The notes under the pieces were generated by a model. The model saw only the letters and a list, made by a program, of their open reading frames with translations. It was not told the DNA's origin and made no database searches. A program made the translations under genes and the position numbers. From the NCBI GenBank assembly GCA_000990305.1, contig LBPR01000013.1, positions 1-38,614 on the forward strand: a stretch of DNA of 38,614 nucleotides, given 5' to 3'. Source of the stretch: Candidatus Roizmanbacteria bacterium GW2011_GWC2_34_23 (GTDB taxonomy: Bacteria; Patescibacteriota; Microgenomatia; UBA1406; GWC2-37-13). Position 1 is the stretch's first letter, and each line of letters opens with the position of its first letter. Positions 9,557 to 18,582 of this stretch are shown piece after piece.

Positions 9557-10234
9557 ATGATTAATTTTGATAAAGTCACTAAAAAATTCCCCTTAGGTAA
9601 TACTGCTTTAAGCGATATTTCTTTTGAAATTGATGATAATCAATTTGTATTTCTAGTTGGGCAATCAGGAGCGGGAAAAACTACTATTTTAAAAATGATT
9701 ACTCAAGAAATAAAGCCAACTAGCGGATCTATAATTGTTGATGATTTTGATGTCACAGATAAAAATTTCTCTCAAAAAATTGATTTGCGCCGCAAAATTG
9801 GAGTTATCTTCCAGGATTTTAAAGTCTTGGTTGACAAAAATATTTTTGAAAATGTTGCTGTTAGTCTTAAGGTAATTGGGACAGATCAATCGGAGATAAA
9901 AACCGAGGTAAAGCGAGCCCTTGAATTAGTTGGTCTTTCTAAAAAAGAATTTGTTTTTCCTGTTCAATTATCAGCCGGAGAACTGCAGAGAGTGGCTATT
10001 GCACGTGCCATAGTGGGGAACCGTGATATTATTATTGCCGACGAACCAACTGGTAATCTTGATCCTAAAACTGCCTGGGATATTATGAAAATTTTTAAAA
10101 AGCTTGAAGGAAAAAGAACTGTTATTATTGCTACTCACAATACCGATATTGTTAATTCATTTCAAAAAAGAGTTCTTGTATTAAAAGAGGGAAAAATAAT
10201 TAAAGACCAAAGAAAAGGAGGATATGAACTATGA
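9557..10234 (+). CDS. ftsE: Cell division ATP-binding protein FtsE
   Basis: Walker A 'LVGQSGAGKTTILKM', signature 'LSAGELQRVAIARAI', Walker B 'IIADEPTGNLD'; followed by an ftsX overlap (ATGA). Confidence 0.93.
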   Translation: MINFDKVTKKFPLGNTALSDISFEIDDNQFVFLVGQSGAGKTTILKMITQEIKPTSGSIIVDDFDVTDKNFSQKIDLRRKIGVIFQDFKVLVDKNIFENVAVSLKVIGTDQSEIKTEVKRALELVGLSKKEFVFPVQLSAGELQRVAIARAIVGNRDIIIADEPTGNLDPKTAWDIMKIFKKLEGKRTVIIATHNTDIVNSFQKRVLVLKEGKIIKDQRKGGYEL

Positions 10235-11127
10235 GAGATATCTGGACATCAATTAGAAGAACCCCATATCAATCGTTTTCTGCTTTTTTGATTCTGTTCT
10301 TTACCCTTTTTTTAACACTGATATTATTTGTTTCTCTGACATTTCTTTACGGAACTTTGAACTATCTTGAAACAAAACCTCAGGTAACGGTTTATTTTCA
10401 AAATAAGACGCCAGAAAATCAGATTTTTAAGGTTCGTGATGAATTGATGAGTTCAGGAAAGGTGCTAAATATAAAATACATATCTAAAAATGACGCTTTT
10501 AATATTTATAAACAATTAAACAAAGATAATCCCCTGCTTTTGGAGATGGTTTCAGCTGACATTCTTCCCCCATCACTTGAGATCTACGCAAAAAAACCAA
10601 TCTATCTTCCCGAAATTGCTGAATATTTAAAAAAACAGGGAGATATTGATGAAGTCCAGTATGAAAAAGATATTATTGATAAATTACTTGTTTTGACTAA
10701 TACGATAAGGATGTCAGCATTGATCTTTTTTAGTTATTTGATTCTTATGTCAATCGTCGTTCTGACAACAATGATACTTTTTAAAATTGCTCTTAAAGAA
10801 AGTGAGATCACTTTACTAAAATTAATTGGCGCTACTAACTTTTATATTCGAAAGCCATATGTTTTGGAAAGTTTATTTTTAGGGATAGCTGCCTCCACTT
10901 TATCTTTCAGTATTTTTTCTTTTATTGTTCTCTACTTCAATCAATTTTTACAGTCATATTTTAAAGGAATAACAACTCTATCGGTTGACATATTTAATTA
11001 TCAACTAACAATTTGGCCATTAAATTATATTTTTTTCACGATTGTTTTTGTTTCTATTTCAATATTTGGAGCCGTCATTGCTTCAGTCGCCTCTTACATC
11101 GCCACTAACAAGTATCTAAAGGTATAA
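10231..11127 (+). CDS. ftsX: Cell division permease FtsX
   Basis: Four-TM FtsX pattern, 'TPYQSFSAFLILFFTLFL', 'LLKLIGATNFYIRKPYVLESLFLG'; overlaps ftsE. Confidence 0.92.
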   Translation: MRDIWTSIRRTPYQSFSAFLILFFTLFLTLILFVSLTFLYGTLNYLETKPQVTVYFQNKTPENQIFKVRDELMSSGKVLNIKYISKNDAFNIYKQLNKDNPLLLEMVSADILPPSLEIYAKKPIYLPEIAEYLKKQGDIDEVQYEKDIIDKLLVLTNTIRMSALIFFSYLILMSIVVLTTMILFKIALKESEITLLKLIGATNFYIRKPYVLESLFLGIAASTLSFSIFSFIVLYFNQFLQSYFKGITTLSVDIFNYQLTIWPLNYIFFTIVFVSISIFGAVIASVASYIATNKYLKV

Positions 11128-11134
11128 TTAAATC

Positions 11135-12289
11135 ATGGTCAAAAAAATAACTGCATTTATTCTGTTCTTTATAATATTTCTTTCGGTTTTTTCACTGAAA
11201 TATATATATTCTGCTGAGTGTGATAATAAAACTGGTAATGACAGAATTAATTGTTTGGATATATTAGTAAAATCAGGTGAACAAAAAGTTAATGATTTAG
11301 AATCAGAAAAAAAATTACTCGATAATAAAGCTTATCTTATTGAATTGCAAATAAAAGAAACGGAAAATAAAATAGAAAGCACTCAAAAAGAAGTTAATAT
11401 CCTTGAAACAAGAATAGAAGGATTGGATCAATCTTTAGATTATTTATCAAAACAACTTATTGAAAGAATAGTTATTGGTTATAAGAAAAAACCACTTTCA
11501 ATCTTTTCTCTTCTTTTTGATAATAAAAACGCTAATGATTTTCTCAATCAAGTAAAATACCTTAAAACTGCCCGAGATAATAACCAAAAACTTTTATACA
11601 CTGTCCAAGAAACAAAAACTAATTATGAGGAACAGAAAAAATTACGTGAAGAAAAAAAGGTTGAGCTAGATCAATTGGAAAAGCAATTGTTTTCTCAAAA
11701 AAGTCAACTTGATTATTTAATAGTACAAAAGCAAATTATTCTTAAAGATACACAAAACAATAATGTTCGATATAAGCAATTATTACAACAAGCTTTAGCT
11801 GAATATCAAGCGGTACAACAAGCTATTGCTACTGGATCAAAAATTGGTCCTGTAAAAAAAGGTGATCCAATAGCTTTGGTTGGCAATAGTGGTTATCCTA
11901 ACTGTTCAACAGGGGCTCATCTTCATTTTGAAATCCACCAAAATAATTCTTGGGTTGACCCAGAAAATTATTTAAATTCAAAAAATGTTTATGATGAACA
12001 AAGCGGTGGTAATAATAATATTGGTAGTGGTTCTTGGGACTGGCCACTATCTGATCCCATAATTGTTACTCAAAGATACGGCGCCACTCCATGGTCATGG
12101 CGGTATAAATATAGTGGTGGAGTTCATACGGGAGTTGACATGGTAAGTAATGGAAGTGCAGTAATAAGAGCTCCATCTGACGGAACTCTATATAGCTCAT
12201 CTCAAGGTTGTGGTGGTTCTTCAAACATAAACATTAAATATATTGATCACGGCAACGGTTTAATTAGCTATTATCTGCATGTTCAATAA
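11135..12289 (+). CDS. EnvC-like coiled-coil protein with M23 peptidase segments in permuted order
   Basis: Signal/TM N-terminus, long coiled coil, 'VKKGDPIALVGNSGYPNCSTGAHLHFEIH' then 'WDWPLSDPIIVTQRYG...HTGVDM...APSDGTLY...IDHGNGLISYYLHVQ'. Confidence 0.85.
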   Translation: MVKKITAFILFFIIFLSVFSLKYIYSAECDNKTGNDRINCLDILVKSGEQKVNDLESEKKLLDNKAYLIELQIKETENKIESTQKEVNILETRIEGLDQSLDYLSKQLIERIVIGYKKKPLSIFSLLFDNKNANDFLNQVKYLKTARDNNQKLLYTVQETKTNYEEQKKLREEKKVELDQLEKQLFSQKSQLDYLIVQKQIILKDTQNNNVRYKQLLQQALAEYQAVQQAIATGSKIGPVKKGDPIALVGNSGYPNCSTGAHLHFEIHQNNSWVDPENYLNSKNVYDEQSGGNNNIGSGSWDWPLSDPIIVTQRYGATPWSWRYKYSGGVHTGVDMVSNGSAVIRAPSDGTLYSSSQGCGGSSNINIKYIDHGNGLISYYLHVQ

Positions 12290-12468
12290 ATAAGGTACTT
12301 CGTCAATAATATAGCCATATAACAATCTAATCGTATACTTTTGTAGGTTATAAGCGGTTGACTAATATATACATTATTCATTATTTTCTATTTAACGAGT
12401 TATTTATTTAGCGAGTTAAGAATAAACTCGCAAAACTCTATAAATTCGTAATAAGTTAATAAATAATA

Positions 12469-13685
12469 ATGTTTAATATCATTATATTGTTGCTTGTTTT
12501 AATTTTTAGTAAAAATACTTATGCTTCTCTAAAAATCAATGAAGTCTATCCTGCGCCAATACCCGGAGAATATGAATGGGTAGAAATATATAATGATGAA
12601 AATACAATTATTGATCTATCTCAATATTCACTCTACGATTTAACAAATAAAAAAATAAAGTTTACGAATACTATACTTCAGCCGTTAAGTTTTGAAATTG
12701 CGACTTCATCTGGAGTTTTAAACAATGATGGCGATACATTATCTTTGAAAAATAATCTAGGAGAAATAATTGAGATTGCCACATATTCTGCTAGTTTTGA
12801 TTCAACTAAAACTTATGCTAAATGTCCTGATTTTAATGGTAATTGGTTTATTCTAAATCTCTCAACAAAAAATGATTCCAATGAAACAGCTTGTCAAAGC
12901 CTGACACCAATACCAACGTTAACCATAACTCCAACGTTAACAATTGTGCCGACGGAAGGGACGGAGAACCCGTCCCCTACAGAATCACTGTCATATAACA
13001 ATATTTACATTTCTGAGGCGATGATCAATCCCTTAATAGGCGAGAAAGAATGGGTGGAAATTTATAATGATAATGATTTTTCATTGATGATCTGGAAAAT
13101 ACCGGATCTTCCCCAAAGATATTTTCTTTAGAAATTAGTGAAAAAAATTACGCTGTTTTTAATCTTACTTCCTCAATGTTTAATAATGATGGAGACAGTG
13201 TTCGATTGTTGGATTTTAATAAAAATCTTAAAGATGATTTTGAGTATCAAAAAACCGAAACCGGGAAAACCTTAGGAAGAACTTCTCTAGAGTCGGATTA
13301 TTTTTGCCTTCAGGAACCCAGCAAAAGTTCTGCCAATAATCTATGTATTGATCCAACGCCAACCATTACTCCAACAAAAAATATTATTCAAACCAAAATA
13401 TCTCCAATTGTTAAATCCGCCCCTCAAAATAAACCTGTATCAATTAATCGATTAATTGATACAAAAAACTTATTAACGCCGGTCGAAATAAAAACAACAG
13501 GACAAGTTTTAGGAACCTCAGATGAATTAATGATAAATTTTCCAAGTAACAAATCGTTGATTAATCTTTTAACAATTCTTTCCGCTTCCTATTCTCTTTT
13601 GACTATCATCTCAATATTATTTAAAATGAAATTATTGTATGGAAAAAATAAAGACTTTTATTCACCACCTCTTCATTCCTCATGA
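12469..13685 (+). pseudogene. Lamin-tail-domain (LTD) protein, interrupted by a frameshift near 13076-13083
   Basis: Two LTD-like repeats ('LKINEVYPAPIPGEYEWVEIYND', 'IYISEAMINPLIGEKEWVEIYND'), Pro/Thr linkers, C-terminal TM. Frame 1 continues in frame 3 (IDDLENTGSSPKIFSLEISEKNYAVFNLTSSMFNNDGDSV) across a T-run. Confidence 0.75.
13436..13463. repeat. Perfect 28-bp palindrome inside the LTD gene
   Basis: TGTATCAATTAATCGATTAATTGATACA. Confidence 0.9.
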
Positions 13686-14466
13686 AGAGAATAATTTCCG
13701 TGCCAAAAGCCTTCATACCGACTTTTTGACAGTCTATTTGGTCATCGCTTTTTTAATGATGTTAGTTTTTAAACAAGGTAATATCCGTGATGTTTTGGGA
13801 TTTGCAACTGACATCAGCGTTGAAAAACTTGCTCAGTTGACCAATGAGCAACGACAAAAAAATAACCTGCCATCCCTTTCTATGAATTCTGCTTTATCTT
13901 TGGCCGCTCAAAAAAAAGCCGAAAATATGTTTCAAGAAAATTATTGGTCCCACTATTCTCCCGACGGAAAAACCCCCTGGGATTTTATATTAGGCGCCGG
14001 TTATAAATATGAGTATGCAGGTGAAAATTTAGCAAAAAATTTTTTATTCAGTAACGGTGTTGTTGACGCCTGGATGAACTCTACCGCTGGCCATCGGGAA
14101 AATATTTTGAAAAGAGAATACACAGAAGTCGGATATGCCATCGTTAATGGTATATTGAATGGGGAACAAACTACTTTGGTCGTTCAAGAGTTTGGTAAAC
14201 CAATAACTAGTTCCTTTACTCCTCCAGCAGTCCAGGCCAGTGAATCTATTATCGTTCCCGTTCAACCAAAAATTAGTGCCTTAAATTTTTCTTTTAATCT
14301 TAATGTCATCTTTATGGCTTTTCTTTTGTTGGCCTTGGTTCTTGATTTGTACTATGCTTCAAAATTTAATGTCATCAGAATTGCTGGAAAAAATACCGCT
14401 CATTTATTGTTTATAATTTTTATACTGATTGGGCTATTTATGTCAACAATCGGTACGATTATTTAA
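13639..14466 (+). CDS. CAP-domain (SCP/PR1-like) membrane-anchored protein
   Basis: 'LTNEQRQKNNLPSL', 'NYWSHYSPDGKTPWDFI', 'AGENLAKNF', 'DAWMNSTAGHRENILKREYTEVGYA'; TM helices on both sides. Confidence 0.9.
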   Translation: MEKIKTFIHHLFIPHEENNFRAKSLHTDFLTVYLVIAFLMMLVFKQGNIRDVLGFATDISVEKLAQLTNEQRQKNNLPSLSMNSALSLAAQKKAENMFQENYWSHYSPDGKTPWDFILGAGYKYEYAGENLAKNFLFSNGVVDAWMNSTAGHRENILKREYTEVGYAIVNGILNGEQTTLVVQEFGKPITSSFTPPAVQASESIIVPVQPKISALNFSFNLNVIFMAFLLLALVLDLYYASKFNVIRIAGKNTAHLLFIIFILIGLFMSTIGTII

Positions 14467-14469
14467 AAT

Positions 14470-14754
14470 ATGCCTAAACATTTTTATTTACATTTAAAAA
14501 TGGAATTGAAAAATCATTTATTTGATTATTTACTTTTATTTACAGCTGGTATATTTTTTTTGATTTTGTTAAATATTTTCCGCGGGCAAAGAGTTATTGA
14601 ATTTTTTGTTCTCGTTTCATTTGCCTTTTTTTATATCATTTGGGGCGTCTATCATCACATTATCAATGAAACCCTCCATTTAAAAACTGTGGTAGAATAT
14701 ATCCTGATCGCATTTATAATAATATTTTTACTTAAAATTATTATTTTGCCCTGA
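14470..14754 (+). CDS. Small three-TM hypothetical membrane protein
   Basis: Hydrophobic ORF packed between CAP and RmlA-like genes. Confidence 0.6.
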   Translation: MPKHFYLHLKMELKNHLFDYLLLFTAGIFFLILLNIFRGQRVIEFFVLVSFAFFYIIWGVYHHIINETLHLKTVVEYILIAFIIIFLLKIIILP

Positions 14755-14763
14755 ACATTTATT

Positions 14764-15504
14764 ATGAAAGGATTAATTCTTGCCGGAGGATTGGCAACTC
14801 GACTTCGACCTTTAACCTGGGTAACCAATAAACATCTTTTACCTATCTACAATAAACCAATGATATATTATCCGCTGCAATCACTTGTTAATGCGGGTAT
14901 CAAAGAAATTCTTATCTCCACTTCACCCGATCACGCCGGTCAATTTGCCAATCTTCTAAAAGGAGGCGATCAGTTTGGCGTCAAACTATATTACTCAGTC
15001 CAAGAAAACCCAAAGGGTGGAATTGCCCATGCGATTGGTCTGGCAGAAGAATTTGCAAAAGGTGATCAAATTGCCGTAATTTTAGGGGATAATATCTTTA
15101 GTTATAATTTGAAGCCAATTGTAGAAAAATTTAAAAAACAAGATAAAGGAGCAATGATTTTTGGAATAAAAATGCCGGGAATGGAATCAAAACACTATGG
15201 AGTAATCGAAATTGATTCTGTTGGAAAAATTATTTCAATTGTGGAAAAGCCGGAAAATCCAAAATCAAATATAGCCCAAACTGGCATTTATATTTATGAC
15301 AAAAGAGTTTTTGATTTTATTCGTAAACAAAAACCTTCAGCTCGGGGAGAACTGGAAGTGACAGACCTTAATAATTTTTATCTTAAAGAGGGAACTTTAG
15401 AGTGTGGTCTTCTTGATTGGTGGATTGATGCGGGCACTTCTCACGACGAACTTCTTCACGCAAACAACTTGGTTGCTGAAAAAGTCAGATTGGGACAACT
15501 TTAA
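14764..15504 (+). CDS. Glucose-1-phosphate thymidylyltransferase-like nucleotidyltransferase
   Basis: 'MKGLILAGGLATRLRPLTWVTNKHLLPIYNKPMIYYPLQSLVNAGI', 'VILGDNIF', 'GVIEID..GKIISIVEKPENPKS', 'QTGIYIYD'. Confidence 0.92.
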   Translation: MKGLILAGGLATRLRPLTWVTNKHLLPIYNKPMIYYPLQSLVNAGIKEILISTSPDHAGQFANLLKGGDQFGVKLYYSVQENPKGGIAHAIGLAEEFAKGDQIAVILGDNIFSYNLKPIVEKFKKQDKGAMIFGIKMPGMESKHYGVIEIDSVGKIISIVEKPENPKSNIAQTGIYIYDKRVFDFIRKQKPSARGELEVTDLNNFYLKEGTLECGLLDWWIDAGTSHDELLHANNLVAEKVRLGQL

Positions 15505-15506
15505 AT

Positions 15507-15782
15507 ATGGATACTACTCAACTATTGCTTTCAACAGCCGTCACCATCACTACTGTGCTTTTGATAATCGTTAGCGTTCAGTTAATATCTTTATTAAAAC
15601 ATTTAAAGAAAGATCATGATAAAGAAAGTATTACTTCTGTTAAAATTCCGGACAATCCGCCAGCTGGCGGAAAAAAAGATAAAATAACAAAAAAAAGAAT
15701 TAATTTGACCACTTTACTTGATCAGATGAAACGACACATCTCTCATCCTCATTCTTCAAAAAAGAAGTTTTTTAAGTCGTAA
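15507..15782 (+). CDS. Hypothetical single-TM protein
   Basis: N-terminal TM, basic C-terminus; starts 3 nt after the preceding stop. Confidence 0.5.
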   Translation: MDTTQLLLSTAVTITTVLLIIVSVQLISLLKHLKKDHDKESITSVKIPDNPPAGGKKDKITKKRINLTTLLDQMKRHISHPHSSKKKFFKS

Positions 15783-15810
15783 ATAATTCTTTGCTTTGTT
15801 ATGGTTGTTT

Positions 15811-15846
15811 GTCATTCCCGCGCAGGCGGGAATCCAGACTAAATAT
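15811..15846. repeat. REP-like element GTCATTCCCGCGNAGGCGGGAATCCAG, copy 1
   Basis: Three copies in window; copies 1 and 2 also share ACTAAATAT. Confidence 0.85.
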
Positions 15847-15887
15847 TCTTTATTGTTTTAAATATATATGTATGTAATAATGAATTA

Positions 15888-16730
15888 ATGGACCCAACTC
15901 AAATTCCTGATTTTCAACCTAAACCAAACTATTTAAAAACAATTATTTTCTCAGTTTTAGTAATTATCACATTAGGATTAATCATCTATTTAATTTTTCA
16001 AAATCAAAAACTCCAAAAACAAGTTTTAAATCTACCAGTCTCCCCGACTATTAAAGTCCCGTCACCAACTCCAAAAACAATTTCCTCAATCTCTCTCCCT
16101 CTCGACGAAACGACGGAGTGGAAATCATATACTAATTCAATTCATGGAATTACGTTTAAATATCCTACGACTTGGCAAATTGATCAAAAAGGAGACCAAG
16201 ACCAATATAACGCACAGATTAATTTAATTAATGATCAAGCAAAAATAAAGATGTATTTTAATATGGATGGAATAGGTGGACAAGGTCAAACATATCAAGG
16301 AAAGTCGTTTATATTAGATGGAAACAATCTGTATCTCTATAAAAAAATAAGTGATTATGACAAAACTCAAATAGTAGGAATATCTACCTTACTTTATAAC
16401 ACTCTAGGTGTGTTTGAAGTTAACAAAAAAACTTATTCAATTACCCTTGCATATCCTGTAGGTTATGTTAAGGGAAACGCTTTAGAGAAAGATTTCGACC
16501 AAATCCTCTCGACTTTTAAGTTTACTGACAATACAAGTATTTGCGTTCCTTCTTACAAAGTTGAAACCAATTCTGTTGAACTAACTGCTGAACAAAATTA
16601 TTCTGTTCGTTGTACAGAACAACGTTCTGAAAAAGATTGTCTCTCTGTTGATATTTATAATCAAAAAGCTGATGATTTTAGTGTTCCAGATCAGATTTCA
16701 GATTGTATTTGGAAAAACCCAACCATATAG
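15888..16730 (+). CDS. Membrane-anchored hypothetical protein (PsbP/lipoprotein-like extracytoplasmic region)
   Basis: TM 'TIIFSVLVIITLGLIIYLIF', Pro/Thr linker, 'WKSYTNSIHGITFKYPTTWQID'. Confidence 0.65.
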   Translation: MDPTQIPDFQPKPNYLKTIIFSVLVIITLGLIIYLIFQNQKLQKQVLNLPVSPTIKVPSPTPKTISSISLPLDETTEWKSYTNSIHGITFKYPTTWQIDQKGDQDQYNAQINLINDQAKIKMYFNMDGIGGQGQTYQGKSFILDGNNLYLYKKISDYDKTQIVGISTLLYNTLGVFEVNKKTYSITLAYPVGYVKGNALEKDFDQILSTFKFTDNTSICVPSYKVETNSVELTAEQNYSVRCTEQRSEKDCLSVDIYNQKADDFSVPDQISDCIWKNPTI

Positions 16731-16788
16731 AACTTTCTTTAAGTCTTGACATCTGTTATGTTAATTGTTATATTACTATTACATAATT

Positions 16789-17049
16789 ATGATAACTCTA
16801 AACAATATCAGCACCATTTCTGATCTAAGATTCAAAACAAAAAAGGTGATTAATAAAGCGGCTATTTCGCCAGTATTTCTATTTAATCGTAGCACTCCTA
16901 CAAGTGTGATTATCTCTTTTGAGAAATACCAGGAAATGACAGACGCTCTTGAAGACTATTACCTATCTTTAAAGGCTGAAGATTACGAAAAGGAAAATAA
17001 AGATCAGATTAAGTGGATCTCTCACAAAGAAATAAAAAAACATGTATAA
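16789..17049 (+). CDS. Type II antitoxin, Phd/YefM-like
   Basis: 'ISTISDLRFKTKKVINKAAISPVFLFNRSTPTSVIISFEKYQEM'; overlaps the RelE/ParE-like ORF by 8 nt; consensus promoter upstream. Confidence 0.8.
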   Translation: MITLNNISTISDLRFKTKKVINKAAISPVFLFNRSTPTSVIISFEKYQEMTDALEDYYLSLKAEDYEKENKDQIKWISHKEIKKHV

Positions 17050-17302
17050 ATTGGTTTATCATCCAAGAGTCTTCAAATTTTTAACAAAAATATCTAAGAA
17101 GGAAGCTAAAAGGATTGTAGAGAAAATTGAAATTTTGGATAAAAACCCTTTATCTGAAGAATTAAACGTAAAAAAACTTGCCTCAACAAAAAGAAGTTTT
17201 CGCTTGCGGATTGGAAATTTCAGAGTAATTTTTGAAGTTGATTTTGAAAACAAAATTATCTACATTCACGATGTTGGATTTCGAGGAAGTATTTATCAAT
17301 AA
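17042..17302 (+). CDS. RelE/ParE-like toxin
   Basis: 'YKLVYHPRVFKFLTKISKKEAKRIVEKIEIL...LRIGNFRVIFEVDFENKIIYIHDVGFRGSIY' matches the RelE-fold pattern. Confidence 0.85.
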   Translation: MYKLVYHPRVFKFLTKISKKEAKRIVEKIEILDKNPLSEELNVKKLASTKRSFRLRIGNFRVIFEVDFENKIIYIHDVGFRGSIYQ

Positions 17303-17320
17303 TCTGATAGAATAAAATTA

Positions 17321-17461
17321 ATGGGCCCAATTCAACCCCCAACCCAAGAACCTGTTCAAAGTTCACCTGAAATTAATGTTCCACAAAGTAAACCAAACTA
17401 TTTGATAGTAATTATTTTTTTAGTTTTAGGAATTATCTTATTAACTTCAATAATTTTCTAA
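17321..17461 (+). pseudogene. Truncated paralogue of the 15888-16730 gene (46 codons)
   Basis: MGPIQPPTQEPV...PQSKPNYLIVIIFLVLGIILLTSIIF* parallels MDPTQIPDFQPKPNYLKTIIFSVLVIITLG; immediately followed by ACCAAATCCTCTCGACTTTT, also found near the 3' end of the full gene. Confidence 0.7.
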
Positions 17462-17494
17462 CCAAATCCTCTCGACTTTTCAATTTCTAAAATG

Positions 17495-17522
17495 ATCCCG
17501 CGAAGTTTTAACGAAGTGGGAT
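17495..17522. repeat. Palindrome of CCGCGAAG...CGAAGTGG type, second copy
   Basis: ATCCCGCGAAGTTTTAACGAAGTGGGAT; shares CCGCGAAG and CGAAGTGG with 4601-4641. Confidence 0.7.
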
Positions 17523-17562
17523 AAGTTTGTCGATTAATTCTTCTTTGATGTATAATTAGTTT

Positions 17563-17844
17563 ATGAAATCTGATTTATTTAAACAATTGGTTTGGGACTA
17601 TAATTTAACTCAAGATGAATTTGAGGCGATTTTACATGGAAAGAAAGTTCTGGGAAATATGAACCAAAGCTGGGCAATTGTCAGGGTTTTGGAAAACTTA
17701 AATTATTATGACGCTATGAACCTAATAACATTGAACATGTTGAGAGATAATTGGAGTAAAGTTAAAGGTCAATTATTTAACAATTCCATTAGAAATGGCT
17801 ATGAATTCTTATTACAACGATACCCTGTATCCATTACAGAATAA
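17563..17844 (+). CDS. Putative antitoxin partner of the AbiEii-like gene (DUF6922-like)
   Basis: 'LVWDYNL...GKKVLGNMNQSWAIVRVLENLNYYDAMNLI', overlaps the nucleotidyltransferase ORF. Confidence 0.55.
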   Translation: MKSDLFKQLVWDYNLTQDEFEAILHGKKVLGNMNQSWAIVRVLENLNYYDAMNLITLNMLRDNWSKVKGQLFNNSIRNGYEFLLQRYPVSITE

Positions 17845-18451
17845 GGTACTAAAACTAATTGATGAACTCCAAACATCATTTTACTTGACTGGCGGCACCG
17901 CACTTTCCCGATGTTATTTTAATCACCGGTATTCTGATGATTTAGACTTTTTTGTAAATAAGGATTTAAATTTTGCTAAAGCATCTGAACAAATATTATC
18001 CAATTTAATGAAAAATTTTGAAGTAGAAATAATTATTAAAACAGAAAGTTACATTTCAATAAAAGTTGATAAAATATTAAAAATTGATTTGGTAAATGAT
18101 GTGCAGTTTAGATATGGCGAGCTCAAAAAAAAGATAATTTTTTCAAATGTAGATAATGTAAAAAATATTTTGTCAAATAAGTTATCAGCTTTGATAAGTC
18201 GTGATGAAGCTAAAGATGTTGTAGATATTTGGGTAATTGCAAAAAATAATAAGATTGATTGGAAAGATATATTTCTTTCCGCAAATTCAAAGGCGGTTGG
18301 CATATTTCCTCCAGATATTGCAAAAAGATTAATCGAATTTCCGATTGTACTGTTAGATCGTATTAAATGGGTTGAAAACAAAAAACCAACTATTAAGGAT
18401 TTTCAAACCGATCTTAATTCAATCTGCGATTCATTGCTTGCAATAAAATAA
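17795..18451 (+). CDS. AbiEii-like nucleotidyltransferase toxin
   Basis: 'FYLTGGTALSRCYFNHRYSDDLDFFVN' nucleotidyltransferase motif; 'LSNKLSALISRDEAKDVVDIWVIA'. Confidence 0.85.
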   Translation: MAMNSYYNDTLYPLQNKVLKLIDELQTSFYLTGGTALSRCYFNHRYSDDLDFFVNKDLNFAKASEQILSNLMKNFEVEIIIKTESYISIKVDKILKIDLVNDVQFRYGELKKKIIFSNVDNVKNILSNKLSALISRDEAKDVVDIWVIAKNNKIDWKDIFLSANSKAVGIFPPDIAKRLIEFPIVLLDRIKWVENKKPTIKDFQTDLNSICDSLLAIK

Positions 18452-18511
18452 TTATTAATTATGACCAAATCCTCTCGACTTTTAAGTTTGTGGGTGAAAA
18501 TTAAATACCGT

Positions 18512-18540
18512 TTGACTTTACTTATTGCGTTTTGTATGAT
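18512..18540 (+). promoter_or_regulatory. Promoter for rpoB operon (TTGACT-17-TATGAT)
   Basis: TTGACT 18512-18517, TATGAT 18535-18540. Confidence 0.65.
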
Positions 18541-18554
18541 ATATTAGTTTTTTT

Positions 18555-18582
18555 ACTCCCCGTCTTGGATAGTGGGGTTTTT
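18555..18582 (+). terminator. Hairpin plus U-tract in the rpoB leader (possible attenuator)
   Basis: CCCC-12 nt-GGGG followed by TTTTT shortly after the promoter and upstream of rpoB. Confidence 0.4.

Noticed and set aside
12290-12468. Intergenic ncRNA candidate with GCGAGTT...AACTCGC hairpin (12411-12431)
   Set aside because: A single 7-bp hairpin in AT-rich DNA without a recognisable terminator or conserved family pattern is insufficient.
16746-17302. YefM/RelE-like module as a novel defence system
   Set aside because: It looks like an ordinary type II toxin-antitoxin pair with a consensus promoter; only its repeat context is notable.
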